From Lachnospiraceae bacterium (GTDB taxonomy: Bacteria; Bacillota; Clostridia; Lachnospirales; Lachnospiraceae), in the NCBI GenBank assembly GCA_900770325.1, contig CAAGKE010000202.1, positions 1 through 23,008 on the forward strand: a stretch of 23,008 nt of DNA. The letters run 5' to 3'. Position numbers and translations under genes: made by a program. Below the pieces are notes generated by a model. The model was not told the DNA's origin and searched no databases. It saw only the letters and a list, made by a program, of their open reading frames with translations. Shown here piece by piece: positions 1 to 7,056 of this stretch; position 1 is the stretch's first letter, and every line of letters starts with the position of its first letter.

Positions 1-43
1 AATCCGTGATTTCCTCTTAATCGGGGAATGGAACTAAATGGAT

Positions 44-77
44 ATGCCTGTCACAGTGTCAAAATTGTGACGGGCAT
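44..77. other. Inverted repeat / possible terminator hairpin
   Basis: Two 12-base arms (44-55 and 66-77) pair with one G-T mismatch around a 10-base loop. The SRAP stop codon lies inside the loop. A short T run follows on the plus strand (77-80), but neither strand has a strong T tract, so termination is possible rather than shown. Confidence 0.35.
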
Positions 78-559
78 TTTGGGGTAAAGACCACGATTTT
101 TCCTTTAGGGATATTCAGGACAGGCTCCACAGACGCATTGGCAGATGCTGTAAGAATGATGAAGCGGTCTTCATCCTGAAAACAGTCATAAAACCCGGCC
201 ATATATATCACGGGGCTGTTTTCCCTGAAAAAGGATACTTTTTCCTTCGATCTGTTCCATTCATAGAAATACTTTGCCGGAATGATGCATCGCCGATGGA
301 GCACACTGTCCCGAAACATTCTTTTATCAAGCACCGTTTCTGACCTGGCGTTGATCAGAAGCCCTTTCCCCTGGCGCTGCGGGAATCCCCATTTCATCGT
401 CTCTGCGGATAAGGACGGCTTTTTCCCAGTCAGCACCACAGCATTTTCAGAAGGATGAATATCCCCGTTCCCTGTTTCGTGAAGCCTCCGATCCACCTGA
501 TGGATAAGCTTTTCAATTTCTCTTGCCGTATCATCATCTACGTAATACCTTCCACACAT
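59..559 (-). CDS. SOS response-associated peptidase (SRAP/HMCES/YedK family), altered C-terminus
   Basis: SRAP proteins crosslink to abasic sites in single-stranded DNA through Cys2 and protect them. The start is the ATG at 559, because it places Cys at position 2 (MCGRYY) and is preceded by GGAGGAG; the frame stays open upstream to 721, but that extension lacks the catalytic N-terminus. The family motifs LINARSET (about residue 70) and FYEW (about 99) are present, as is the ILTASANASVEPV segment. Just after this the family normally has a His-containing motif of the HxRMPxIL type, which carries a catalytic His. Here the sequence instead reads LNIPKGKIVVFTPK and stops at 166 residues, short for a family of roughly 200-230. 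The product is therefore probably impaired. Upstream, 560-698 holds a TATAAT on the minus strand (653-658) but no convincing -35 box. Confidence 0.8.
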   Translation of the reverse strand: MCGRYYVDDDTAREIEKLIHQVDRRLHETGNGDIHPSENAVVLTGKKPSLSAETMKWGFPQRQGKGLLINARSETVLDKRMFRDSVLHRRCIIPAKYFYEWNRSKEKVSFFRENSPVIYMAGFYDCFQDEDRFIILTASANASVEPVLNIPKGKIVVFTPKCPSQF

Positions 560-698
560 CCTTTTCTCCTCCCCGGGCCTTTCAATTGCCCCCCCATCAT
601 AATGCTCTTCCATTTTCACATCAACCGGATTATTTCTAATCATTCTTCCATCATTATAATACAAAAACAACAAAAAATAATATTTTTCAAAGGGATTT

Positions 699-736
699 AC
701 AAAAAGAACCGGATTCCACATTATGTTGAAATCCGG
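699..736 (-). terminator. Rho-independent terminator after the acid-sugar operon
   Basis: On the minus strand CCGGATTTC pairs with GGAATCCGG (one G-U) around a 10-base loop and is followed by TTCTTTTTG. It lies about 100 bp past the kinase stop and before the SRAP gene, so it would end the dehydrogenase-kinase transcript. I see nothing else in 737-832. Confidence 0.55.
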
Positions 737-832
737 CTCCCGGTTGATCCATATATTAATTCAGTACAATTCTAGGCCCGATATGTCTCCGTCTTGCAGG
801 GCGCTGAACTCAAAACGAGATAGCATTCACTC

Positions 833-2275
833 TTATGACATCAATTTACGAACCGCGTCTGTTAAAGTTTCCTCACTTCCCACATTACCCGGGAAAATCA
901 CATATGGCATCCCGGGGAATTTACTTTCCTCACCCAGCTTCCAGACAGGTACACCCGGACAGATCTGTCCCATGACCATAGCTTTGCGGACCTGAAGGGA
1001 TTTCGTTCCCACATCGCTGGAAGTGATACCTCCCTTGGCAACTATGAAGGATGGACGTTTTCTCAATTTTCCTATCAGCCCGGTAATTGCATCCGAAATT
1101 TTAACAGATATCATTAGCTGCGCATCTTTATCACCGTCAGAGAGATCAAATCGTTCTCTTCTGGTATAAACTACAACACTTTTTCCCTGCTCAATCAATT
1201 CATCTGTTTCTTTAACGACTCTGTCTATTTCTTTTTGAAACCTGTCATCTTCCAGAACCAGATGCTGATTAAACTGGATAAAATGAAGCGGAAGATCACT
1301 GTTTTGCAGATATTCCATCTGCTTCGTTGTTTTATAAACATGTGATCCAATCAGAACAATCCCGCCACCGTTCCCGGCTCCCTGTCTTAACTCTTCTACT
1401 GTTAAAAGCTCTTTATCTTTTACCCCGCCTAAAATTTTCGGAATCACAGCCGCGCTGCGGAAAATAAACTTTTTCCCCATCTTTACTGCATCTACAAAAG
1501 CAGTAATAAATACTTTAATATCCATTTCATCTATGCTGTTCACGATCACCTTATTAAAATCATGAACTTCACATAACTGACTGGTTATTTTTTCATAATT
1601 ACAGCTGCGCAGATCCTCCAAAGTAATGGCAGTAACATCTTCCGCTTTATACTTTCCCTGACTTTTTTCCTCACACCATGCGCAGAGATCCGATTCATGA
1701 TATCCAAACGTCTTATCTTTAGCAAATTCTGTCATCCCTGCAGGTGTCAGAATATTCCCCTCCTGTACGTAGTGGATATTATCAATCGTATATCTTCCTC
1801 CGTCTTTAAAAAACGGACAGATGATCTCTCCATCAAGTTTTCCATATCCTCTGGTCTCAAGAACCTGCCGGATAACTTCCGTTTCCATGGGGAAATGCCC
1901 ACGCAGTGTAGAATCACTTCTGCTGACGATTATAAAATTCTTTTCTGTTTTTGCTGCCGCATCACAAATTGCATTCATCGCATCTTTATGAAGGCTTTCA
2001 CTCTGTTTCTCCGTCAGCCCTCTGGAATTTGTAAGGATAAAAAACATATGGTCATCTGCCAAAAAGGCCTGCTCCATTGTTTTTTCTTTCCAGTCTGTAT
2101 ATACAGGTATGTCATGTACTGTCTGAATTCCGGTCGGGTCATCATCCAGTACCACAATTTTCACTTCCCGCAAATACTGCAGGTTTTCATTTAGATTCCG
2201 GTTTACATATTCCTCATCGTATTTCTTATATTCATTCAGTTTTTCAATTAATACAGAATTACTTGCTGAATTCAA
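833..2275 (-). CDS. Four-carbon acid sugar kinase (DUF1537 / OtnK-DtnK superfamily)
   Basis: Likely phosphorylates a four-carbon sugar acid (threonate, erythronate or an oxo-tetronate) with ATP in the cytoplasm. The N-terminal sugar-binding domain carries DDDPTG at residues 44-49 and SRSDSTLRGHFP at 118-129. The C-terminal nucleotide-binding domain has KGGITSSD (about 414-421), GQICPGVPVW (436-445) and FPGNVG (461-466). At 480 residues it is longer than the roughly 420 of classical OtnK. The start is TTG at 2275 with GGAGG upstream; its first bases overlap the TGA of the dehydrogenase gene (TTGA), so the two are translationally coupled. Pairing with a beta-hydroxyacid dehydrogenase matches known L-threonate-type pathways, but no aldolase, decarboxylase or isomerase gene is present here, so the substrate stays open. 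Confidence 0.85.
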   Translation of the reverse strand: MNSASNSVLIEKLNEYKKYDEEYVNRNLNENLQYLREVKIVVLDDDPTGIQTVHDIPVYTDWKEKTMEQAFLADDHMFFILTNSRGLTEKQSESLHKDAMNAICDAAAKTEKNFIIVSRSDSTLRGHFPMETEVIRQVLETRGYGKLDGEIICPFFKDGGRYTIDNIHYVQEGNILTPAGMTEFAKDKTFGYHESDLCAWCEEKSQGKYKAEDVTAITLEDLRSCNYEKITSQLCEVHDFNKVIVNSIDEMDIKVFITAFVDAVKMGKKFIFRSAAVIPKILGGVKDKELLTVEELRQGAGNGGGIVLIGSHVYKTTKQMEYLQNSDLPLHFIQFNQHLVLEDDRFQKEIDRVVKETDELIEQGKSVVVYTRRERFDLSDGDKDAQLMISVKISDAITGLIGKLRKRPSFIVAKGGITSSDVGTKSLQVRKAMVMGQICPGVPVWKLGEESKFPGMPYVIFPGNVGSEETLTDAVRKLMS

Positions 2276-3174
2276 AGTGTTTCCTCCGTTTTCTTTTTTA
2301 CTTCAACGCCTGCCAGTCTTTCAAAATATTTCACAATAGAGCTATGGTCTTCCTCCATCTGGCCTGACACCTTCAGATTCTGCATGATTTCAAATAAATT
2401 GGCGGACAATGGCGTTGGAATGTCTAACATATGAGCGGTTTCCAATACATTATTAATATCCTTGCGGTTGATAGCGATCTTTCCTCCGGGAGTGAAATTC
2501 CTGTTTATAATCATAGGAGCCTTTGCGTCTAAAACGGCACTTCCCGCCAAACCACCCCGAATTGCTTCATACACTTTTTCCGGATCTACGCCCGCTTTTA
2601 CGGCAAAGACCAGTGCTTCTGAAACAGCGGCAATATTTAAATTCACAATAATCTGATTGGCAAGCTTCGTGATCGATCCGCTTCCAGACTCTCCAATCAG
2701 AAGGGATGAACTGCCTAACGCCTGAAAAATCGGAAGAGCCCTTTCATATTCCTCCTGGTCACCTCCCACCATAAAAGCAAGCGTCCCGTTAATCGCTCCC
2801 GGTTCACCGCCACTTACAGGCGCATCAAGGAAACCTATTCCATGTTCTTTCAAACCCTGATAGCATTCTCTGGATTCTACAGGAGTCACACTGCTCATAT
2901 CTATTACAAGACTTCCTTTTTTGGCCGATGTAATAATTCCATCTTCACCAAACAGCACTTGCTTAACAATCTTACCATTCGGAAGAATTGTAATAATAAT
3001 ATCGCACTGTTCACCAATCACCTGGTAATTTCCAATTTCTATTCCGCAGTCTTCTGCTCTTTTGCATGCTGCCTCATTAACATCAGCAGCAATCACCTGA
3101 AATCCGGCCCGGCAAAGATTTTTTGCCATGGGAAAACCCATAATTCCAAGTCCGATAAACCCTATTTTTTTCAT
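2272..3174 (-). CDS. NAD(P)-dependent beta-hydroxyacid dehydrogenase (GarR / L-threonate dehydrogenase-like)
   Basis: A 300-residue 3-hydroxyisobutyrate-dehydrogenase-family enzyme. The Rossmann motif GLGIMG is at residues 8-13 and continues FPMAKN. The substrate-binding motif DAPVSGGEPGA is at about 117-127, and the catalytic Lys with its Asn partner are K170 and N173 (TKLANQ). It would oxidise a sugar acid, or reduce a semialdehyde, to feed the coupled kinase. The ATG at 3174 has GGAGAGG upstream and is the first gene after the promoter at 3211-3239. Family members act on tartronate semialdehyde, hydroxyisobutyrate or L-threonate; the kinase neighbour favours a four-carbon acid such as threonate, which is inference. 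Confidence 0.85.
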   Translation of the reverse strand: MKKIGFIGLGIMGFPMAKNLCRAGFQVIAADVNEAACKRAEDCGIEIGNYQVIGEQCDIIITILPNGKIVKQVLFGEDGIITSAKKGSLVIDMSSVTPVESRECYQGLKEHGIGFLDAPVSGGEPGAINGTLAFMVGGDQEEYERALPIFQALGSSSLLIGESGSGSITKLANQIIVNLNIAAVSEALVFAVKAGVDPEKVYEAIRGGLAGSAVLDAKAPMIINRNFTPGGKIAINRKDINNVLETAHMLDIPTPLSANLFEIMQNLKVSGQMEEDHSSIVKYFERLAGVEVKKKTEETL

Positions 3175-3210
3175 ACGATCCTCTCCTATCCGTTTCTCGT
3201 TTGTATCTAC

Positions 3211-3239
3211 ATAATATCACATACCGGTATACCGGTCAA
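3211..3239 (-). promoter_or_regulatory. Promoter of the dehydrogenase-kinase operon
   Basis: On the minus strand TTGACC (3239-3234) is followed after exactly 17 bases by TATTAT (3216-3211), 37 bp ahead of the dehydrogenase ATG. The spacer is mostly filled by the palindrome at 3223-3236, which also overlaps the -35 box, as expected for a repressible promoter. Confidence 0.7.
3223..3236. promoter_or_regulatory. Perfect 14-bp palindrome, probable GntR operator
   Basis: ACCGGTATACCGGT is its own reverse complement and has the GTATAC core seen in many GntR/FadR-family operators. It covers the promoter spacer and part of the -35 box. A protein bound here would block RNA polymerase. The divergent GntR gene is the obvious candidate. 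Confidence 0.6.
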
Positions 3240-3266
3240 CAGTTATAAATCTATTTATTGTGTGTT

Positions 3267-3282
3267 TTGTATAATTATACAA
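3267..3282. promoter_or_regulatory. Perfect 16-bp palindrome, second candidate operator
   Basis: TTGTATAATTATACAA is a perfect palindrome whose halves (TTGTAT/ATACAA) resemble GntR/FadR half-sites. Its centre is 45 bp from that of the palindrome at 3223-3236, and it lies between the two divergent promoters. It is AT-rich, so chance symmetry is possible. Confidence 0.45.
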
Positions 3283-3347
3283 GTTTTTTCATCCATTTTT
3301 ATGAGTTTTTTACATATTGTTTGTCCTGTTCAATAATAACTATTTCG

Positions 3348-3356
3348 TGTTATAAT
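3348..3356 (+). promoter_or_regulatory. Extended -10 promoter of the GntR gene
   Basis: TGT followed by a perfect TATAAT (3351-3356) forms an extended -10 element 30 bp before the regulator ATG. No good -35 hexamer is visible at 17 bp spacing, which an extended -10 can tolerate. Confidence 0.55.
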
Positions 3357-3386
3357 ACTGTCATCTTAAAGATTGGGTGGAAAACG

Positions 3387-4052
3387 ATGGTATCTCATGA
3401 ACCGCTTCATATGCAGGCATACAACTACATAAAAGACAGGATATTAAGTAATGATTTTAAAGACAATGTAATCTATTCCCAGACACAGGTCGCAAACGAA
3501 GCAGGTGTTTCACGCACACCAATGCGGGATGCCCTACAGCGTTTGGAACAGGAAGGATATATAGAGATCTTGCCCAGCAAGGGTTTTCGTCTCAAAATGA
3601 TTACGGAAGAGAATATAATAAAATGTAGTCAGATTCGTAATGCCCTGGAAGGATATTGTGCATATCTTATTGCTCAGAATCATACGAGTGAAAAAGCTGT
3701 TCATACAATATCCCTGCTTGAAAATCTTTTACAAAAACAATATTCTGTTTTTGAGATTAATTATGATGTTAAAAGATTTTCTAAACTGGACGTACAGTTT
3801 CATCTGGAAATTGTCAGGTTTTCTGAAAATGCTGAAATGATCTCACTTTTTTCCAATAACCTGTTTTATATTCAGCGACTGGCCGAGCAGTCTCTGTCAG
3901 CCACCGGCCGTGTAAAAGACACGCTTGATGAGCATTACAGCATCTACAATTCCATTAAGCAGGGAAATCCTCTGGAAGCTTACAAAGCAATCATGGTACA
4001 TAACCATAATGGTCAGTGTATCAACTTATTACAGTTAAGAAAAAATGAATAG
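3387..4052 (+). CDS. GntR-family transcriptional regulator, FadR/FCD subfamily
   Basis: A 221-residue DNA-binding regulator. The N-terminal winged helix (residues 1-70) contains VSRTPMRDALQRLEQEGYIE, the GntR recognition helix and wing. The C-terminal all-helical FCD domain keeps the four expected metal/ligand residues D135, H139, H183 and H205 (DxxFH, EHY, VHNHN). The ATG at 3387 has GGGTGG eight bases upstream; the frame is open 43 codons further but would run across the promoter. It is divergent from the acid-sugar operon and probably represses it, with the sugar acid or an intermediate as inducer. That link is inferred from layout and from the palindromes between the genes. Confidence 0.88.
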   Translation: MVSHEPLHMQAYNYIKDRILSNDFKDNVIYSQTQVANEAGVSRTPMRDALQRLEQEGYIEILPSKGFRLKMITEENIIKCSQIRNALEGYCAYLIAQNHTSEKAVHTISLLENLLQKQYSVFEINYDVKRFSKLDVQFHLEIVRFSENAEMISLFSNNLFYIQRLAEQSLSATGRVKDTLDEHYSIYNSIKQGNPLEAYKAIMVHNHNGQCINLLQLRKNE

Positions 4053-4060
4053 ACCTTTAC

Positions 4061-4098
4061 TCCGGCAAGCCCCTTTCGTGGCTTGCCGGGCTGCTTTT
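4061..4098 (+). terminator. Rho-independent terminator after the GntR gene
   Basis: CCGGCAAGCC (4062-4071) pairs perfectly with GGCTTGCCGG (4080-4089) around an 8-base loop, followed by GCTGCTTTTCT. It lies nine bases past the stop codon. On the other strand it has no T tract. Confidence 0.8.
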
Positions 4099-4194
4099 CT
4101 CTAAATACGCTTCTCCATTCCTGCAGGTTTTTCCCTTTCTGTAATACTGTTTCATAAATCCAATAGTTCTTGCCATACAAAAGTCAGCGCATAA

Positions 4195-5025
4195 TCAGCC
4201 TTTTACCGCCCCCGCCGTCACGCCTGCAATAAACTGTTTCTGCAGCGCAATGTATATGATCAGCAACGGAAGTGTGGCAATCAGTATTCCCGCAAACATG
4301 GTGGGATAATCTGACACATACTGCCCCTTCATTGCATAAATAGCGATGGGCAGTGTCTTGATTTTCTCCCCCTGAGTGAACAGCAGCGGATACGTGAAAT
4401 CCTTCCATATATTTACTGCATTATAGATCACAACCGTTCCGAAGGCTGAAGTACTGAGGGGCAAGATCATAGTCGTATATATTTTCCACTCAGAGCATCC
4501 ATCAATGTAGGCAGACTCAATAATTTCATATGGAATAGATTTCAGGAATCCATAGTACAGAAATACGGAAACCGGAAGGGAACAGCCCACATAAGCAAGT
4601 ACCATTCCAGCCGTGGTATTGTACAGATGAAGAGACCGCATCATGTTAAACAATGCGATCATACCCGACTGTGTGGGAATCATCAGTCCCAGGCTGAACA
4701 GCAGATATGAGCCTTTGATCAGTCTGCTGCCGCTTCTCATCATAGCGTAGGTAGCCAGGGATGCAAGCAGGCCAAGCAGCACCACGGAAGCACCTGTAAT
4801 AACAAAAGAATTTTTCAGATAATACCATATATTTACTTCCTGGAAAACTTTGATGAAGCTGTCCAGCCTCCAGCTCTGCGGAAGTGCCAGAACAGTACGG
4901 AAGATTTCCTTAATGGATTTAAAGGGGGTAACAATTGCCATATAGATTGGAATAATCCAGACAGCCGCAAAAAATATGAGAATGGCATACCGTATCACTT
5001 TTCCTTTTATATCTGTTCTTTTCAT
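4195..5025 (-). CDS. Carbohydrate ABC transporter permease, CUT1 family, MalG-like
   Basis: A 276-residue inner-membrane permease with six predicted membrane segments, starting with one at about residues 12-31. The cytoplasmic EAA loop that contacts the ATPase lies near 169-190 (IESAYIDGCSEWKIYTTMILP). The AGAVKG C-terminal tail is usual for this subfamily. The ATG at 5025 lies three bases after the MalF-like stop, and its AAGGAG site is formed by the end of that gene, so the two are coupled. CUT1 ATPases are often shared and encoded elsewhere; none is present here. Its dedicated binding protein survives only as the fragment at 6079-6753. No terminator is seen in 4101-4194. Confidence 0.88.
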   Translation of the reverse strand: MKRTDIKGKVIRYAILIFFAAVWIIPIYMAIVTPFKSIKEIFRTVLALPQSWRLDSFIKVFQEVNIWYYLKNSFVITGASVVLLGLLASLATYAMMRSGSRLIKGSYLLFSLGLMIPTQSGMIALFNMMRSLHLYNTTAGMVLAYVGCSLPVSVFLYYGFLKSIPYEIIESAYIDGCSEWKIYTTMILPLSTSAFGTVVIYNAVNIWKDFTYPLLFTQGEKIKTLPIAIYAMKGQYVSDYPTMFAGILIATLPLLIIYIALQKQFIAGVTAGAVKG

Positions 5026-5028
5026 AGC

Positions 5029-5910
5029 CTACTCCTTATCCCGCAGCAGATACATCTGCCCGAATCCGACAACCATAATTACAACCAGCAATATAACAGA
5101 GAGTGCTGACGCAAGCCCCATTTTCCCGTAAGAAAATGCGTAATCATAAATCAGCTTTGCAATTACCTCTGTCGCATGTACCGGCCCTCCTGATGTCATA
5201 ATGTACACAAGGTCAAAAACTTTGAAGCATCCCACTGTTGTCAGAACACAGGCCGTCAGGATCGTAGGCTTAAGCTGCGGTATAATCATGTAAAACAGCG
5301 TTTGGAAATAGTTGGCGCCAGAAACCTCCGCCACCTCATAATAGTCTCTGGGAATATTGTTCAGTCCGGCCATAAAAATAACCATCTCAAAGCCCACCCA
5401 CTGCCAAATCTGCACCAGAGCAATGGAAAACATGGCCACATGCTCATCTCCCAGCCAGTTTTGTTTCAGAAAGCCAAGTCCAAGCTTTCCAAACAGAATA
5501 TTCAGAACACCTGTATTCGGGTCATACATAAATGCCCAGATCAGGCTGACTGCAACAGAGCTGATTACGACAGGTGCGAAAAAATAAGTCCGGAACAGGT
5601 TTTTTCCCTTCAGCTTACAGTCGAGAACAAGTGCCAGAATAAAGGCAATCAGACTTTGTATCACAGTGACTACAACCGTAAAGAACAGATTGTTTTTCAG
5701 TGCAGTATAGAATTCCGGTGTATCCGTAAAAAGTGTAATAAAATTTTTCATTCCGACAAACTGCGTATTGTCTGGAATCATTTTTCTGTTTGTTACACTA
5801 TATCCCAGTGTCTGAATGACCGGCACAAAGAAAAAGATCATAAAAATAATAAATGCCGGGAGTACAAACAGGGCGTACTGTATTTCTCTCTTTCGATATT
5901 TTTTACTCAT
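5029..5910 (-). CDS. Carbohydrate ABC transporter permease, CUT1 family, MalF-like
   Basis: A 293-residue permease partnering the MalG-like protein. The first membrane segment is at about residues 12-35, and the EAA loop at about 191-212 (YYEVAEVSGANYFQTLFYMII). The ATG at 5910 has AAGGAG nine bases upstream. The 168-bp gap before it holds a stem-loop after the binding-protein remnant, a common arrangement that lets the binding protein be made in excess of the permeases. The original operon promoter would have been ahead of the binding protein and appears to be lost with its 5' part. Confidence 0.88.
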   Translation of the reverse strand: MSKKYRKREIQYALFVLPAFIIFMIFFFVPVIQTLGYSVTNRKMIPDNTQFVGMKNFITLFTDTPEFYTALKNNLFFTVVVTVIQSLIAFILALVLDCKLKGKNLFRTYFFAPVVISSVAVSLIWAFMYDPNTGVLNILFGKLGLGFLKQNWLGDEHVAMFSIALVQIWQWVGFEMVIFMAGLNNIPRDYYEVAEVSGANYFQTLFYMIIPQLKPTILTACVLTTVGCFKVFDLVYIMTSGGPVHATEVIAKLIYDYAFSYGKMGLASALSVILLVVIMVVGFGQMYLLRDKE

Positions 5911-5967
5911 TACAAGCTCCTTTTACAATCGAATATTCCACACTCAATTGTCTATTGAATACTCCAT

Positions 5968-6029
5968 TAAGAGAGAAGCTGCCGCACAGCGATGTAAAAA
6001 TACCTTCCAGAACATCACTTTACGGCAGC
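5968..6029 (-). terminator. Stem-loop between binding-protein remnant and MalF-like gene (attenuator)
   Basis: On the minus strand GCTGCCG (6029-6023) pairs with CGGCAGC (5984-5978). After a small internal loop, GTGATG pairs with CATCGC (one G-U) around a long loop. The tail is TTCTCTCTTA, weakly U-rich. It is best read as a partial terminator or RNA-stabilising hairpin downstream of the sugar-binding protein. Confidence 0.55.
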
Positions 6030-6078
6030 CTCATCTCAGACTATCCCTTTCTCAGCGCTTTACCCGCTTTCACGCAAA

Positions 6079-6753
6079 CTACTCCTCACTCAGCGCTTTT
6101 GTAAGCTCATCTGCCCATGCCTGCGCAAATTCTTCTGCATCACCTACATCCTGAATCACCAGCGCCACAGAACGGAGCATACATACATCCAATCCCTCTG
6201 CATTTGTCTGATGGAACGGAGCTGATACAATGCCGTCCGGACCGGAGAGCAGTGACTGTGCCATTTTCAGATCTTCTGATTCAATCGAAATATCTTTTGC
6301 CACGGTAAGCTGTCCTGTCGCATTTGCAAAATAAGTAAGCGGCTCTGAAGAGGTTAGATAATCCACAAACCCGATAGCATCCTCTTTCAGCTCGGTATCC
6401 GCATTAATACCCAGCATCAGGCCTGTGTTTGACACACCTTTTGTGGTGCCTTTGGAGCCCGGCATATTGAATACGCCAAAATTAATCGTATCATCAATAT
6501 TTCTGATTGTAGCCATAGACCAGGTGCCCGTTGCGATCATTGCATAGTTGCCTACCGCAAATCCGGTCAGCAGAGATTCTTCTGAGATTCCTGAACTTCC
6601 CTCCATAATGTAGCCATTATCGTAAATGTCTTTTGCCACCTGTACGGCTTCCACAAAACCAGGATCTGACATCAGGTCACCTGTTGCAAACAGGCTTGTG
6701 TCCTCCATGCTGTTTGCAAGAATACCCTCAATGATGAACTCCGGCATCCAGGA
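6079..6753 (-). pseudogene. Remnant of extracellular sugar-binding protein (C-terminal ~225 residues)
   Basis: This is the 3' part of the chimera. Family-1 sugar-binding lipoproteins are usually about 420-450 residues with a lipobox; only the C-terminal part remains. It directly precedes the stem-loop and the MalF/MalG-like permeases, the normal CUT1 order. Confidence 0.8.
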
Positions 6754-7056
6754 TGGAAACCGCCCGAAATTAACCAGTTCCCGCACAGTCAGCTTCATCT
6801 GAACATTATTACTCTGTGTTAAAATGGCCAGCCGCCTGGATAACTCCCGGCTTTTCCATTTTGGGAGCGGTTTCCCCTCAAAGTCGATCAAACCGGAATC
6901 GCTGGCGATCAGGCGTGAGATCATTCCCATAACTGTTGATTTGCCCGCGCCATTTGGACCGATAAGAGAAAGTACTTTTCCTTTTGGAATTTCAAAATTA
7001 ACACCATCCACCACAATTTTCCCGTCATAGGATTTGGTCAGGTCTTTTACTCTCAT
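6079..7056 (-). CDS. Chimeric ORF: siderophore ABC ATPase N-terminus fused to sugar-binding protein C-terminus
   Basis: One open frame of 325 residues joins two unrelated proteins. Residues 1-101 are the start of an iron-siderophore (FepC/YclP-type) ATPase: Walker A GPNGAGKST at 33-41, Q-loop LTQ at 79-81, and VRELVNFGRFP at 91-101. The next residues in such ATPases lead to the LSGGQ signature and Walker B, both absent here. From about 102 the sequence is the C-terminal part of an extracellular sugar-binding protein (family 1): GTWSMATI, GLMLGINADTELKEDAIGFVDYL, and a helical C-terminus ending in EE. The signal peptide, lipobox and first lobe of that protein are absent. The start is ATG 7056 with GAAGGAGG upstream, directly after the permease stop. 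It cannot hydrolyse ATP normally or be exported, so it is probably a non-functional fusion left by a deletion. A misassembly is the alternative. Confidence 0.9.
   Translation of the reverse strand: MRVKDLTKSYDGKIVVDGVNFEIPKGKVLSLIGPNGAGKSTVMGMISRLIASDSGLIDFEGKPLPKWKSRELSRRLAILTQSNNVQMKLTVRELVNFGRFPSWMPEFIIEGILANSMEDTSLFATGDLMSDPGFVEAVQVAKDIYDNGYIMEGSSGISEESLLTGFAVGNYAMIATGTWSMATIRNIDDTINFGVFNMPGSKGTTKGVSNTGLMLGINADTELKEDAIGFVDYLTSSEPLTYFANATGQLTVAKDISIESEDLKMAQSLLSGPDGIVSAPFHQTNAEGLDVCMLRSVALVIQDVGDAEEFAQAWADELTKALSEE
6754..7056 (-). pseudogene. Remnant of siderophore ABC transporter ATPase (first ~101 of ~250 residues)
   Basis: This is the 5' part of the chimera. It retains Walker A and the Q-loop but loses the ABC signature, Walker B, D-loop and switch His. 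Its position after two FecCD permeases is the standard permease-permease-ATPase order of YclNOP/CeuBCD-type iron operons. The siderophore-binding protein usually next in line is also missing. Confidence 0.8.

Noticed and set aside
560..721. N-terminal extension of the SRAP protein
   Set aside because: SRAP chemistry needs Cys at position 2, met only by the ATG at 559, which has a strong ribosome binding site.
3258..3386. N-terminal extension of the GntR regulator
   Set aside because: The extra 43 codons cover the promoter and palindrome region; the ATG at 3387 has a ribosome binding site and the family-typical start.
4184..4408. Minus-strand ORF overlapping the MalG-like gene
   Set aside because: It is another frame of the MalG-like gene with no domain or start signal.
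6079..7056. The chimera as a genuine new two-domain transporter protein
   Set aside because: Each half is cut inside a fold and lacks essential motifs, and the neighbours match two separate operons, so a deletion or assembly junction is the simpler reading.
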